NCBI GenBank assembly: GCA_025786725.1
Contig: JAHLTZ010000027.1
Span: 330,703-394,702, forward strand
Direction of reading: 5' to 3'
Length of the DNA: 64,000 nucleotides
Origin: Syncephalis fuscata
Lineage: Eukaryota > Zoopagomycota > Zoopagomycetes > Zoopagales > Piptocephalidaceae
The translations under genes were made by a program, and so were the position numbers. Of the stretch, positions 12,748-24,991 are shown in pieces; position 1 is the stretch's first letter; every line of letters starts with the position of its first letter. Below the pieces are notes generated by a model that was not told where the DNA came from, made no database searches, and was given only the letters and a program-made list of their open reading frames with translations.

Positions 12748-15560
12748 ATGACGCAATCACGACGTGCTGCGGGCGACCCCACTAGCAGCAATTCCTATTC
12801 ATTTCCAAGCTGTGTTAATGGTGGTGTTGATAATAACGGGCCAGCAGCATACAGCCCACTTACTATTGACACACATCTAAAAGGGCATAATCAGGCAAAG
12901 ATGCAGGACACACCGGCCACCTCAATGTCACCTACAGAAAATCGTCATATGTCTTCGTCGGATAAAATAGCACAGCAACGTAATTTACGGGATCAACCGC
13001 GTGCGTTGGATGACTCTGTTGTAGGTATGATGTCACCGGTTAGTCCGGCCACATTTGAGTCATTTGAAAGATATATGTCGCAAATGACAAAGCATTCATC
13101 GGGTGATCGTGTTGAATCGGCACTGCCCACACGACAGCGTTCAATAAGTGACGCACATAATACGGCCGATAGCTTGGCGTCGATTAAGGATGCACTAGAC
13201 CAAATATTAGTAGAACGCCAGTTTGAACGCAAATCAAGCATTCGTTTGCCGGCCAATGATGCATATATTCGACGTGAATGCCAGGCAAAGTATACACGTG
13301 GTGGCGATATGGCCCCTATAACTACTCGGTTAGAGCGTGGCAAAACATTTACGCTAGGCTCTAGCAATAGTAGCACATATCCGCTATACAATAGCCATAC
13401 GGATATGGCAAATGGCACACCTGGTTTACGTACGCAAAAGTCGCAACTTGGAGCGGGCTTAGCGAACACCAATGGTAATATAAGTCGCAGTAATCGAAAT
13501 AGCGCCAATTCAATGCATTCATTAGATTTGGACTCGGCAATGGCAGCAGCAGCAGCATTGGCAGCCGGACATGGTGTTCAGTCCCAGCCACTATCCTCGC
13601 CAACGAGCTTAAACGACAACTATAGCGTCAATAGTCCAATGATGCCCGAAGAGTTACGTCGCCAAAAGCCAGATCGCTATCGATCAGGCCAGTCTAATGA
13701 CAGCGACGCAAACCGTCATCGTCGTGGCCAACCTGGCTCAAAGAATGCATCACAGGATCATATTATGTCGCAAATGTATAATGAGCAACGACGTCCCTCT
13801 ATGGGCAGTTTATTTGCACAAGATACAGATGCAAATCGAATGAGTACCATCAATACGGCATACGACTCGTTATCAGACAATGATGGCTACATTTCGAACC
13901 AATATAATACTATAGATGCATCATTGCGTAAATCTTACGAGGAAAATAACGGCAGCTTTACTTCGCCTAATAGTAATCCTAATGCACAACGGCCCAGAAT
14001 ACTGCATCGACATGCATCTTCAGGCGGTAGTGGCTCAAGCCATCCTCTGAATAGTAACAACAATATGCCACTTACCAGTTCAAATGTACCTGCCACATTA
14101 TGAATTTACCACCACCCATGGCACCTACTGTGGCCGATGTTACACCGATGGCCAGTATGAACGGATTTCTAGCCACCTTCTATCTTGGTACACGCATTTT
14201 CAATAAGAAGACGTGGAAATCACGCTACTACATACTTAGTGGGCATGTGCTCTACCGATTCAAGAATTGTGAACTTGATAGCGTTGTCACCGATATGATG
14301 AAGTTGACGCCATCGAGCGTGGTATGTGTTAGCGATGAATTTCCTGGCAAACAGTTTTGTATTGAAATATCGGGTGCCGTCTCTCCGGTTACACTATCCG
14401 GTGGTCTAGGTATTGGTGCTGGCACTAGTGTATTCGGCATTAATAGCAATGCCAATGGCTCCAACACGGCAGTAGGCAACTATAACGCATCAAACAGCTC
14501 GGCACCTACAGTTTGGGAGGCTAAACGTTGGTGTGTGCAAGCAGCCAATCCTACCGAGCTTAGTGACTGGCTAGCCAAGTTAAAGGCAGCTGTTGTACGA
14601 GCTAAATATGCCACTCGTGCACTGCCCAATCCACCAGGTAGTCAGCCACCGCATACAATACCCAACAGTGTGCATATACTCGGTACTAGCGCTATGAATG
14701 GCATGACATCTGGCCGTCCTAATATTATCTCGTCAGTCTCGCAACCATTGCCTGTAGGTCATGGCAATCGTCCATTGGCCGATCCAACAATACCTACAAC
14801 AACAACACCGTTATATAGTCACAATAATAGTAATAGCACGAGTAGCAGCATTAGCAGTGGCAATCCGATTCGCCGTGCTTCAGAAACTGCCGCTATGGCC
14901 TCTAGTCATAGCAAAATACCTAATGGTACTCGTTCAACTAAGAGTAAATCAATGCTGGCTTCCATGACGGCATTGCGTATTGGTATACCGCCACCGCCAC
15001 CGCCACCACCGCCATCTGGTGCATCAACCGCCACTTTTGTAAATACTGCTGCATTGCGTCGCAGCGCAGGCTTTGCACCTTTTGAGGAGACACCCGGTGA
15101 AGAACAGCCGCCTAATAGCGCACCTCATCGACGGGCCAATGATGGCTTTTTTCCGGATGTGGGCAGTCCAACATCGATGAATTTTCCCTTTCGTCGTGCC
15201 CATTCCGACCAAAGCCAAGTAAACTATCATCCACCCGCACAGCCAGCCTATTCGAACCAACGCCCCTCCGACCCGTCAGATACACGACGTGGACCGGCAT
15301 CGGCGCCTGGCCATACGCTGACGAATAGCGGCAGTTTTACTTATGGTAGCAGTCATCATCAGCACCATCCTAGTAATGGTAGTGGTATTAGCGGCAATGG
15401 TGGTAATGGTACCAATAGTGTACGCAACTCCAATCAATCCTCCGCATCTTCATCGCCCAAGAGCAGTGCTGTCATTTCGCCGTCGAGTCCAATTTATAAT
15501 CGCCGGCCTAGTTTAGCACCAGTACATGAAGATTCGCCGTCCAAGTCATTGTCCAACTGA
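12748..15560 (+). CDS. PH-domain protein with long disordered N- and C-terminal regions (frame broken once)
   Basis: Two long open frames cover this gene: 12748-14103 (451 codons, ATG start) and 14100-15560 (486 codons), the second in the -1 frame and overlapping the first as ATGA. The first half is Ser/Asn/Gln-rich and disordered. The second half carries a pleckstrin-homology domain beginning near 14158: GFLATFYLGTRIFNKKTWKSR, then YYILSGHVLYRFKN, and ending with the conserved-Trp helix ELSDWLAKLKAAV; an insertion of about 60 residues splits the later strands. A nine-proline run near 14990 and Ser/His/Asn-rich tails follow. PH domains bind phosphoinositides or proteins at membranes. The second frame is open upstream only to 14058, so any shift must fall between 14058 and 14103. 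I found no short canonical intron that joins the frames without removing the first PH strand. A one-base assembly deletion is the simplest reading; two separate proteins are possible. Confidence 0.75.
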
Positions 15561-16459
15561 AAGCATACGGGCTTTTATTTCTATTAATGAAAAAGAAGAA
15601 TATCCACGAGTAATAATAATACATTCTCTTTTCTTTTCTTTATTTCTTTAATAAGCTGCCTATTTACTCTCTCTCTCTCTATTCTATTCTATTCTATCCC
15701 ATCTCTCTTTGTTCTATCGCAGTGGTTATTCTCGTTTGCCGTGGCCATCATTATTATGATACCGTAGCACTAAATGACCATTCTATTTGTACGCTCTTTA
15801 GCGTTTTCTCGTCCTGCTTTTTTTTCTTCCTATTTTCCACTCACACTCTCACCCACCACTAGTGTTTGGTTACGGTTGGGTCCTTTTTGACCATCACCAT
15901 CATAGTGACGTGTTATTTCAGCGTAATTTTTGTTGAAATACGTCGTTATGTATACACCGGTAGCCGTTTTGTCTGTTAACCAGGCGAATTATTATGTGTC
16001 ATTATACTGCATCTTTGCTTTCTTTTAAAACCTTGCTTTTTAGCTTGGCGCCATCATGTATGTCTTTTGCGCGCTACAAGCAAGTTCTCTTGCATATTTA
16101 GTGCGATTTCTACACTCTCAATAAATTTGTTTAAGAATTATATAAGCTGCTAATAAATACTAATAGCAATGATAATCATAAATTAGTTATTATTGTTAAA
16201 CTGCTGCAATACTTGGCGTGTTACACATACATTATTAGTTGACATATTTGCTTACATTCAATTAGCCAATCACATGGCCTAATTGCAGACAATATCGTAA
16301 ATAGTACCAACATTATCTGATCTACCAATTATATAATTTAATATTAACCATCATTTTCATTTGTTTATTATTATAATATAAATACATAATGATAGTAATA
16401 ATAGCGATGATTTTTATTTTATTTTATAAAAACAATAATAATAGTAACAATAGGATTAA
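15561..16459. other. Intergenic between convergent PH-domain and DUF1365 genes
   Basis: 3' flanks of two convergent genes: pyrimidine-rich CT/TTCTA repeats near 15660-15710, then AT-rich DNA. No gene seen. Confidence 0.6.
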
Positions 16460-18530
16460 TTAATGATACTGTGTAGCTTTTAAAAATGTTAATACACGCG
16501 TATGCATTTGTTGTTCATTATGATCAGGTAAACCAGTTTCTGGTAAAGACGCTAATAAAAATGTTTGATCTCGATCACTATTGCTATTGCTATTATCAGA
16601 AATGCTAGACTTTGATTTTAACGTGGATCGATACATTTGTGCTAGCTGTTTAGCTCGTGCCGGTCGTTTGAACGGATTGACGACAAAGTAGACAAGTCGT
16701 GTTTCTAGACATTCATCAATCCAGTCGAGACACTGAGCAAGCCATTGACGTATCATAAACTTTATACTAGATGTGGGTTGCCATGGTAAAGGTTGTTGCT
16801 CGAGTCGACATTCAATGGCTGCCTTGTTAAACAAGTCGGTAAATTTGGCCAAATGCTGATACTGCACTGTTTTATCTGACTCGACCATTGACCAGCCACC
16901 CGTAGCATAGGTCGTTAATAGTGCTTCATCGACACTCGACTGCATTACAAGCTGTGTGTATAAATCATAATTATTTAGCTGTACAATGATGGTTTGCGGC
17001 GATTCAGTTATAACATATCGACTTTCTGAATGAGGTAGGATAATAGCATCAGCTGGTGAGCATGGCGCTCGAATAGAAACGGTCCAGCGTGAATTGGACA
17101 TACGTGATATATCACTTAAGCGCGTATCTAACCATTGATGAACTGCATCCATACAATCGCTAATAATAAATCACAAAAAACTAATATTAGTAAAATAAAT
17201 ATAGTATTACAAATAACCTACCGCTCAAAGCTTGAAGGGGCAGTGCTGCAACAGAAGAGACCATTGGATTAGGACGAGCATAAATGGGCAAGTAATGACG
17301 ATAGGCCAATCTCCATGCTTCGTACAAAATACGTGGCATTGTAAGGAAAATGTCCAGTGGATGCGTTATTACCAAGTAGGCAAGAACACGTTCATCCAAT
17401 AGGTAGGCAGGTCCCGCTACATCTGCGGCCAATTTAGCACTTGGCTGACTTGTTGTATTGGTCTCATTTGACGGCTCAGTATTTTTATTAGCAGCAGCGT
17501 AAACTGGACATACTGTTGCCGATCGATTCATAACAACACGTGCATTAATATAACTATTGGCACGGGTATCAATGCCATGTATTTCGTAGAATCCATTACG
17601 TGGATTAAATGGTGAGACGTGAAATTCACGCGGCGTTTCAAAACAAAATTCAAATCTATAAAATATTAAATATTGATCGGTTAATTAGTTAATTAATCAA
17701 AGTTTACGAAAAAGAGTTATTATACAGTCACACTCGCTATCGACACCTACCCTTTTCGTTGATCGGCCAATTGGTCGCGTTCGAGGTCAAAAGCGTATAA
17801 ATGGGTTTCACCAAACGTGTTATGTACCTCAATGGCGAACACCCGGAGTCGTTCCGACAAACCGTTGGCCACTGGTGCTTCTATCGGCTCGTAGCAATAA
17901 TAGAAGGAGGCCGGATTCATCGCATAGCCAAAAAGCCGTGGCGTTGTAACCAACTCAACACGCTCAAGGCTATCAGTTTGAATGTTCTAAGAAAACCAGG
18001 TTAATTATAATGCCTGTTGATGCACGTGAAAATTAACTTACACGTTCCTGTAACCGATAAAATAGCTTTTGTTTTAGTGTGGGACGCGTTATATTTTCTA
18101 TCGGCAATGCATCGCAAGGCAGTTCGCCCAAATAGTCGCGAGAGCAAAGCGATAAAGGGCGCCACCACTGTGATACGATGCTATCGTAGGCAAACCACCA
18201 AGGCAGACGACTATGAGTAACACCGGGCCGAGCCACAGATAATTCTCGGTCCGCACGACCCATCTCGAGTGCATCAAGGTCCAATCCGAAATAGAAAAAG
18301 CGATAAGCAAACGAATGTAAAATAGGTTCAAACCGAGTATGGCGTGTCTTTACGACATAGATACGATGTGGCGATGATCCATGTGCCGTGTCTGCCGTGG
18401 CCGGTCGAAGCAAGGCCGGTGCAGTATATTGGAGTAAAGTGGATAGCAAGCAATAAACGCTACCACCCAGTAAAATGACCAGTAAAATAGTCGATATTAA
18501 ACTAGATGGTGCTATTTGCTCGGTATCCAT
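16460..18530 (-). CDS. DUF1365 (COG3496) protein with extra C-terminal CFA-like segment
   Basis: Four exons: 18042-18530, 17751-17986, 17222-17655 and 16460-17142, keeping frame throughout (613 residues). A hydrophobic N-terminal segment (about residues 10-35) suggests a membrane anchor. The DUF1365 core follows: RHTRFEPILHSFAYRFFYFGLDLDAL, then LFGYAMNPASFYYCYEP, EVHNTFGETHLYAF and FHVSPFNPRNGFYEIHG, all hallmark blocks. DUF1365 has no proven reaction, but in bacteria it is encoded beside COG2907 FAD oxidoreductases and CFA-family methyltransferases, which also occur next door here. The last exon adds about 225 residues; the part around TIIVQLNNYDLYTQLV and DEALLTTYATGGW resembles the N-terminal domain of CFA synthases (see findings). 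The exon 3/4 junction is the least certain: I chose GTAGGT...GCAG because it preserves frame. Ends QYH-stop. Confidence 0.85.
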
Positions 18531-20798
18531 CCTTGCAATGAGATGAAGTGTACTTGGCCAACAATATAATGTTTTAAGCGGGTCAAATATAAGTTAAAAT
18601 AATAACAGTAATAAAAATAAAACCAATAAAAAGGAAAAAGCGAATTCGCCGTCTAATAAGCCGAGACCAAATAAACGATACAATGTCACAGAAACAGCTA
18701 CCTACTCAATTCATTGGTCTTAAGTCACAGTAATGTTTTATTGGTGCGAATAAGATTGTGATGGGGGAAATGCAGTTAACGCCGTAACTCACTAAACTAA
18801 TCTGCTGCATTACAGAGCAACAGCTGCCTTGTAAATATCATTGTGTAACAATATCTAACAGCCGCCGTTTCTCGTATTCGCTGTTCAACTACACTTTCCC
18901 CTATGGATGGCCCCAGTTTACCAGATAACAGCAACAGCACCATCGCCATTCGAATAGGCCTGGATCGCGGCATTAGACGGCTAATATTTTCGGCAGTTAA
19001 GCTTGCTAGAACAAGTACACTTTGGTAGTAGGACGGTCCGACGGACCAATGACTGATGGATGGAAAAAGACATACAGATTCGTAAATATACGCAGTAGTA
19101 TGTGCACAAACTGTGTGCAAATGACACAGTAAACAATAAAACTGGAATTTACTAAACCAATCAATGTGTGGAATTATATTTTGCCGATTCAGAAATTCAG
19201 CGTAATAGCTGTTACAATAATAATATGTAGCAATTGTATGGCGGCATGGTTCTTTCCGGTTATACTGCATATTATTGCGGGAGAATTGCTCAAGTTGGCA
19301 AGCGTTTTGCTGCAACGGCGATAGCAATGATCATTGCTGTTGTTACTCGACCGCTATGGCTTGTGATGGAAGCAGCCTGCTGCAATGGCCGATGACTGAC
19401 AAATGACCACAAAGGGCACAGCTATGCAATGAACGAGTTTAATGCAGTATTATTTCGTAATTAATATCAATACTGTATTGCCGTCTGCCGTGAAACAAAG
19501 AAACTATTCATTTCTCAATACACAAACAATAGCAACTGCTGGTGTAACACGTCCGCATAGGAGTCAAGCAATTAATTGCACCGATACATCTTGTGATGAG
19601 CAAAAATTAACATATTGCTGACTCAGTAATAGCAATGTATATTAAAAATAGCCGATTATGTTGTTGGTTATTTTTACCGAACGTCTAGATGATCGACAAG
19701 CATCGATTAAAATGCATCAACATAATCAGATGACTTTGCACATCATTGTTTACTAATGCAAGTTTATTCATTTGTCGTATTATGTTGTACCAAGTAGCTG
19801 GTATGATGTCATTTACAACATATGATTCATTCTACCAACGCCTGATTGTTGTTGTTGCTCTTTGTTGTTGTTGTTGACGATGCATCAACAAGGATTTGCA
19901 GCTCATCTTGAACAATGGCCATCTTCTATTGCAGGATAAAGTGTAATCCCTGACTAGAAATTCACTCATGCATAAGGTACCAAAGGGGAACTAGATAGAA
20001 AATCTTTGCATATGGCGCATGTTTGTATACTTGTGTTATCAATTAAACATTGATTTCTTCGATGTAAACTGAATTTAATTCAATAAACTTTACTGTTGTA
20101 GTGTATCATCTATGCGTGTCTATGTGTATGTTATTTTCTTAAAATGTAAATGGCAATCTACATCAACGTGACGCTGTTTTGGGCAAATTCCCTTTTTTAG
20201 ATTTTGAAAACAACTCGTATCTGCAATCACATTTCACAAATACCAGAAATATCATTTGCTTTATCTGAACACAATGGTCCTCGTGTGGGATGCGTTGTAG
20301 GTGCAAGCAGTCAAGTGCATAGCGTGCTCATAATTGCCAACATCGGCAGCTTAGCTTACAACATTTGTAAAGTTTGATCACAAGATCAGTACACAAGCCT
20401 TGAACTCAAAGCCATCCGGACCGTAAAGAACAGGTAGGGCGTCTTGTAGGACCGTGCTCCTTTGGAAACATCTTGTTACAGTCAGTTGTACGATTTATTA
20501 TAGCAAGCGGTGCTTGACGTATCCGGCCAAAAGCTGTCTATTCCAGGAGATGCACGCGCGCATGCACGTGCTGGGCTGTTGTTCGGCAAGTTATCGGCCT
20601 ATATCGATGCTACCAGTCGGCCCGCCTCTGCATACTGGTAGTTTTAGGCTCCGCATACGCAGAGGCTCAACTACATAAGACTTGCCAAATACCCGGACTT
20701 ATTCTGATTATCCGTTTTCTAGTATAATCTCCCTCTATTAAACTGTCTTATCTACCTAAGATATTGACCATTATTATCAAAAATTCTACTTAGCCACC
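18531..20798. other. Divergent intergenic region between DUF1365 and CFA synthase genes
   Basis: 2.3 kb between two divergently transcribed genes of the lipid-modification group; it must hold both promoters. An open stretch at 18797-19327 on the minus strand lacks an ATG at its start and looks non-coding. TTG repeats occur near 19850-19880. No gene supported. Confidence 0.55.
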
Positions 20799-22604
20799 AT
20801 GCAAGTCAGTACACTAGGAGACGCGTATACATATGCTATGGCGGCCGCGTGGTCTAAAGCCGTCAATGGTGGTACGTCATAGTTGTTTATTAAATTTTAA
20901 AATACACATGTGCTAATAACAACAATTGCATTTATAATTTAATTGTAATAATGTTTATTAGCTCGTAGTTCGATCATTAGTATGATATCTCGTGCAACTG
21001 TAGGCCATTTACACATTGTTGATGTCGACGGCACAACCTATGATATCGGCAACAAGGCTGCTCGTGAATCAAAGAGCGGTGATGATCCCGTTGTTAAACT
21101 GTACGTCTTGAATGATCGATTTTGGTTACGATTGGCACTTTTCTCCGATGTGGTAAGTAGCAAATGTAACTAGTTACTCAGCAACATCTGATGATTAATC
21201 TGTATATTATTTAGGGATTTGGGGAATCCTACATGTACGAGGAGATTGACATTGATAAGCCAGTGGACTTGGTCAAGGTAGGCAGTCGCTATCGGTCGGC
21301 TCTCGCGTGCTACAGTGATATTTAACCATGTATTGCAGTTTTTTTTGCGTAACCGCGAGCAAATAGGCGAGGGAGAGACATGGTTTAGTCAAGCAGTCGA
21401 GTATCTGACTCGCTTTCTTAGTTCTCGCTTCATTAACAATATTGCCAATTCGCTACGCAATATTCAAGAACACTATGACCTTGGCAACCGGTTATTCTGC
21501 TCTTTTCTCGATGCTTCACTTACTTATTCGTCGGCCGAATGGGATTGGAAACGATGGGAAGCTTCGAAACGAGGGGATGCCACTGAGGAGTCACTTGAAT
21601 CAGCGCAGATACGCAAGATTCGCAAACTTATTGACATGTGCTGCTTAAAGCCTGGAGATCGTTTGCTGGAAATTGGCAGTGGCTGGGGCGCACTAAGTAT
21701 TGAGGTAAGTACTGCAAAATGCCATAATAGACACTTGTGCAGTAATTAATACATTTTTGCTTATTTTAATTTAACGATAGGCTGTGCTTCGTACAGGCTG
21801 TACCGTCACAACACTTACGCTGTCTGAGGAACAAAAACAGATGGCTGAAGCACGTATTAAGAAAGCAGGACTTGAAGACAGTATTACTGTTCTATTGTGC
21901 GATTATCGTATGCTTGAGCCTACAGATAGGCCATTTGATGCTATTGTTGCAGTAGAAATGCTCGAGGCAGTTGGTCATGAATACTTTCCAGCATTCTTCG
22001 GCCAATGCCATCAATTGTTGCATCCACAACATGGTGTATTAGTTGCGCAAGTAATTACAATGCCGGAAAGTCGATATGATAATTATCGTCGAGGTGTCGA
22101 CTTTATTAACAAGTACATTTTCCCTGGTGGCCATTGTCCGTCAGTGCACGCACTTATGAATGCTGCAACATCAGCGAGCTCTGGAAATTTAGTGCTTGAT
22201 TACGCTGAAAATCGTCCACGTGACTATGCACGCACACTAAAACAGTGGCGTTTGCGATTTGATGCTGCGGCAAGTACACTTTGTAAGGACGTCGAAAGTA
22301 CTACCGATTTCGAGAAAGTTGGCGATATGGTAGTCCAAAACACACCAACTCTTAATGTAAAGGCAGCAAGACAGCATCTTCAGATGTACTTAAAAATGAC
22401 GATGCTTTGCCTGAATGGCTGTCAAAAGTGTGTGGTGAACCCGTCACATCTAAACCATCCGAGCGATATGATAAAGTATTTGAGCGTCGCTGGCGCTGGT
22501 ACCTCTCCTACTGCGAAGGTGGATTTAGTGAACGTGCTATTGCGCTAATGCAACTACGTTTTACACGACCAGCCAACGATCGTCAAACTGCCGGCTATGA
22601 ATAG
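20799..22604 (+). CDS. Cyclopropane-fatty-acid-synthase-like SAM methyltransferase
   Basis: Transfers the SAM methyl carbon to double bonds of phospholipid acyl chains (family COG2230). Exons: 20799-20871, 20962-21152, 21215-21277, 21339-21704 and 21781-22604. The ATG at 20799 sits in a strong GCCACCATG context. The N-terminal domain ends GFGESYMYEE, a CFA-synthase mark. The catalytic domain shows HYDLGNRLFCSFLD, TYSSAEW, the SAM motif LLEIGSGWGALSIEV, AVEMLEAVGHEYF and FINKYIFPGGHCPS (His of the active site). The C-terminal block WYLSYCEGGFSERA holds the expected Tyr-Cys-Glu, but it lies in another frame from 22356 onward. Either a single base is missing between about 22330 and 22430, or a 41-nt intron (22330-22370, GTAGTC...CAAG) is removed; the latter would give 491 residues, the usual length. 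Likely a membrane-associated enzyme; part of the group with DUF1365, FAD oxidoreductase and a second methyltransferase. Confidence 0.9.
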
Positions 22605-23056
22605 TTTTATAATTATAGAGATATATACCTATATATATATTTATGGCGACTCTGAATTCTTTTGTGTTTTTTTCTAATATACCAATAAACTATATACTGC
22701 TTCTTTATTCTATATTGAGCGGCCCAATTGAAATGATATAGTGCACGTATATATGTAAGATCAATTTTATACTATACTATCATTTATTAGTAGTAATAAC
22801 TAAAAGAATACATGTATATGCGCAATATTGGTTTTATATTACTATTTATCGTTAATATCGATTAATAAAAGAATACAAAAAGTAAGCAATTAAATATGCT
22901 TTTTAGTTATTCATTATATATATATACTAGTAGTCGGTTATGATATTAGAATGTAAATTTTACAAGCATAAGAGTTTGGTGTTGAATTGTAGTTATTTAT
23001 TTGTATGCAAATAATAATTACCAAATATTCAAATAACTTCATTGGTATTAATTTGA
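22605..23056. other. Short AT-rich spacer between convergent genes
   Basis: 3' flanks of the CFA synthase gene and of the first secreted trefoil-like gene. TA-rich runs at 22629-22640 and 22916-22926. Nothing else seen. Confidence 0.6.
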
Positions 23057-24991
23057 TCAAACAACTTCAAACTTGTTTGAGCCCGATCTCAAAATCAAAC
23101 GTTCTCTGCATGTACCGCTTGGGCATGTAAAAACGTGACGATCTAGTGCCCAACCATTCTTGCCTTCATAGAAATTATTGCGTTCTTGGAGGTCATTTTC
23201 TAGGAAATCAACTGCTGTATCCGGTAGATTGGTCGTGTAAACCTCATTGTATATTTTTTCGTGATTCTTTAAATCAGAGTTGCCCCAATTTCCTTTGCAA
23301 TAATTCGCGTTGGTCGAAGCGCATGCTGCAATCCAGAATCGTCCCGTATTAGCCAAAAGGATTTGTTGACTAAACTTAATTTGGAAATCTTTGTAATACG
23401 CGTTTGCATTAATAGCGTATTTGCCGGCTTTAAAGTTGGCTAGTTCCTCGCGTAATTGTCCAATACGTGCCTTTTGAAACATTTCCGTAAATAGATTGAA
23501 AGCCATGTCTGAAGCAATATCAGCTTGTTCTAGCGCATAAAGATCCCATTTAGCTAGATCGGCCGATGATGGTTTTTGATTTTTACGATTTTCGGCAACG
23601 GTATTGGCGATGTAATCGCCTACAACTTGAACACCACCTTTGATTATACTAAGGAGAGGCGGTAATGGTAAGAATGAAAAAATAATACTGATAACGTTCC
23701 AGATCTTCTCCCAAGCTGATGGCCGATCTACAGGCGTAAGTAAAATATTTACCAATTTGGACACCATGACTGTGCCGGACGCCAAATAGTCTTTGATGTT
23801 ATTGGCATAGGTGCGTACATAGTCGGCTAAATCATAAGCCATTTCAAACACTTCGTTTGCGCCTGGAAGCATTGCGTTAACGTCCGCCTTCATGTCAGGA
23901 GTCAAGTCTGTAAGAATCTTATTGCGGCCTAGGCCAAGCATTGAGATATAGTCTTTGATTTGGAATGAGTTGGCATATTCAACCATAGTTGAGGTGTCGT
24001 CCAATGCCTTAATTGTTTTCTTGACATCTTCAAGTAACCATAATTGTGATTCGTCATTGTCTGCACATGGTACAAGAGTTATTGCAGCTAGACTCTTACG
24101 TTCACTGGCGATACAGAGTTTATACTGATAAGACATAATTTGATAGTAGTTGCTAGGAAGATCCTTTCGAGTAATAAGCTTCATCTGGAACAGTTGATTG
24201 TCACGCCCTATGCATTGTGAAAGCAACATTGGTACTCCTTTTGCTTTGACAGCAACGGCACTACCATTTGCTGTAGCATTTTTGCTGGTATTATTGACGG
24301 GTGCAATGGGTGTTGCTATTGTTGGGCCAATTGGTGCAAGTTGTTTAGTGTCATTAGGTGCATAGTTAATACGACGTTTTAAGCTATGCTTATGAGCTGC
24401 GATATCACTATTATCACGACGACGAAGTGATATGTTGGTAGATGCCGACGTCTTTGATTCTACGCCCGGTATACGACCACCATGAAATAGATCATCGTGG
24501 AATTCCTGGATTAAGCTACGGCGCTGAATACGTGTCTGTGAAGACACGACTTGCTTGCCAGCCTTCTGCGTAGCAACTACAGCCGTCAAACATAGCTTTG
24601 GATCACTAAAACGAATCATGTAAATGTGACTTTTCTCGACCACTTCCCAATAATTGATTTGCTGATTTGCTGATGTGATGGCACATTCTTGCTCATCTAT
24701 ACCAAGTATATTTTCACCAATATTCTGTGCATTTTCAGCAGACATGCACCATGCTTTGTCTTCGTTTTTCTGTGTCCACTGACGCAATTTAAAAAGAGAA
24801 TACTTTTCCTCAGGCGGATTGTATATACGTTGAGCAGCATTGCTTATATCAACAGTTGTACTACTAGCTGTGCTACTGGCTGTGCTATTGGTTGTGCTAT
24901 TGGCTGCCGGAGCCGCCTGTCCCGCAACCTTGCTTGCAAAAATAGCAATTACTGCTAGCCATATACTGTTAGGTGCTGCTTTAGATATCAT
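23057..24991 (-). CDS. Secreted protein with ricin-B/beta-trefoil-like N-terminal half (paralogue 1)
   Basis: Single exon, 644 residues from the ATG at 24991; an in-frame upstream codon at 25027 is less likely because MISKAAPNSIWLAVIAIFAS starts a clear signal peptide. A Thr/Ser/Ala-rich linker follows, then a domain with QRIYNPP, LRQWTQ and SDPKLCLTA, and further on SQCIGRDNQLFQ, YKLCIASERK and LVPCADNDESQLWLLED. The repeated pattern of Cys, hydrophobic strand and Q-x-W is typical of ricin-B-like beta-trefoils, which bind glycans. The C-terminal half (from about residue 330) is mostly helical, with a central hydrophobic helix near SIIFSFLPLPPLLSIIKGG, and ends with two Cys in FTCPSGTCRE. I do not recognise that half. 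A homologue of the same layout lies at 32659-34514. Extracellular carbohydrate binding is inference; no toxic or enzymatic function can be assigned from sequence. Confidence 0.75.
   Translation of the reverse strand: MISKAAPNSIWLAVIAIFASKVAGQAAPAANSTTNSTASSTASSTTVDISNAAQRIYNPPEEKYSLFKLRQWTQKNEDKAWCMSAENAQNIGENILGIDEQECAITSANQQINYWEVVEKSHIYMIRFSDPKLCLTAVVATQKAGKQVVSSQTRIQRRSLIQEFHDDLFHGGRIPGVESKTSASTNISLRRRDNSDIAAHKHSLKRRINYAPNDTKQLAPIGPTIATPIAPVNNTSKNATANGSAVAVKAKGVPMLLSQCIGRDNQLFQMKLITRKDLPSNYYQIMSYQYKLCIASERKSLAAITLVPCADNDESQLWLLEDVKKTIKALDDTSTMVEYANSFQIKDYISMLGLGRNKILTDLTPDMKADVNAMLPGANEVFEMAYDLADYVRTYANNIKDYLASGTVMVSKLVNILLTPVDRPSAWEKIWNVISIIFSFLPLPPLLSIIKGGVQVVGDYIANTVAENRKNQKPSSADLAKWDLYALEQADIASDMAFNLFTEMFQKARIGQLREELANFKAGKYAINANAYYKDFQIKFSQQILLANTGRFWIAACASTNANYCKGNWGNSDLKNHEKIYNEVYTTNLPDTAVDFLENDLQERNNFYEGKNGWALDRHVFTCPSGTCRERLILRSGSNKFEVV

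Noticed and set aside
18797-19327. 176-codon open stretch on the minus strand between DUF1365 and CFA genes
   Set aside because: It starts without ATG, has no motif and no splice context, and its composition is not protein-like.
22407-22604. Separate small gene downstream of CFA synthase
   Set aside because: It encodes the conserved C-terminus of the same enzyme, so it belongs to that gene.
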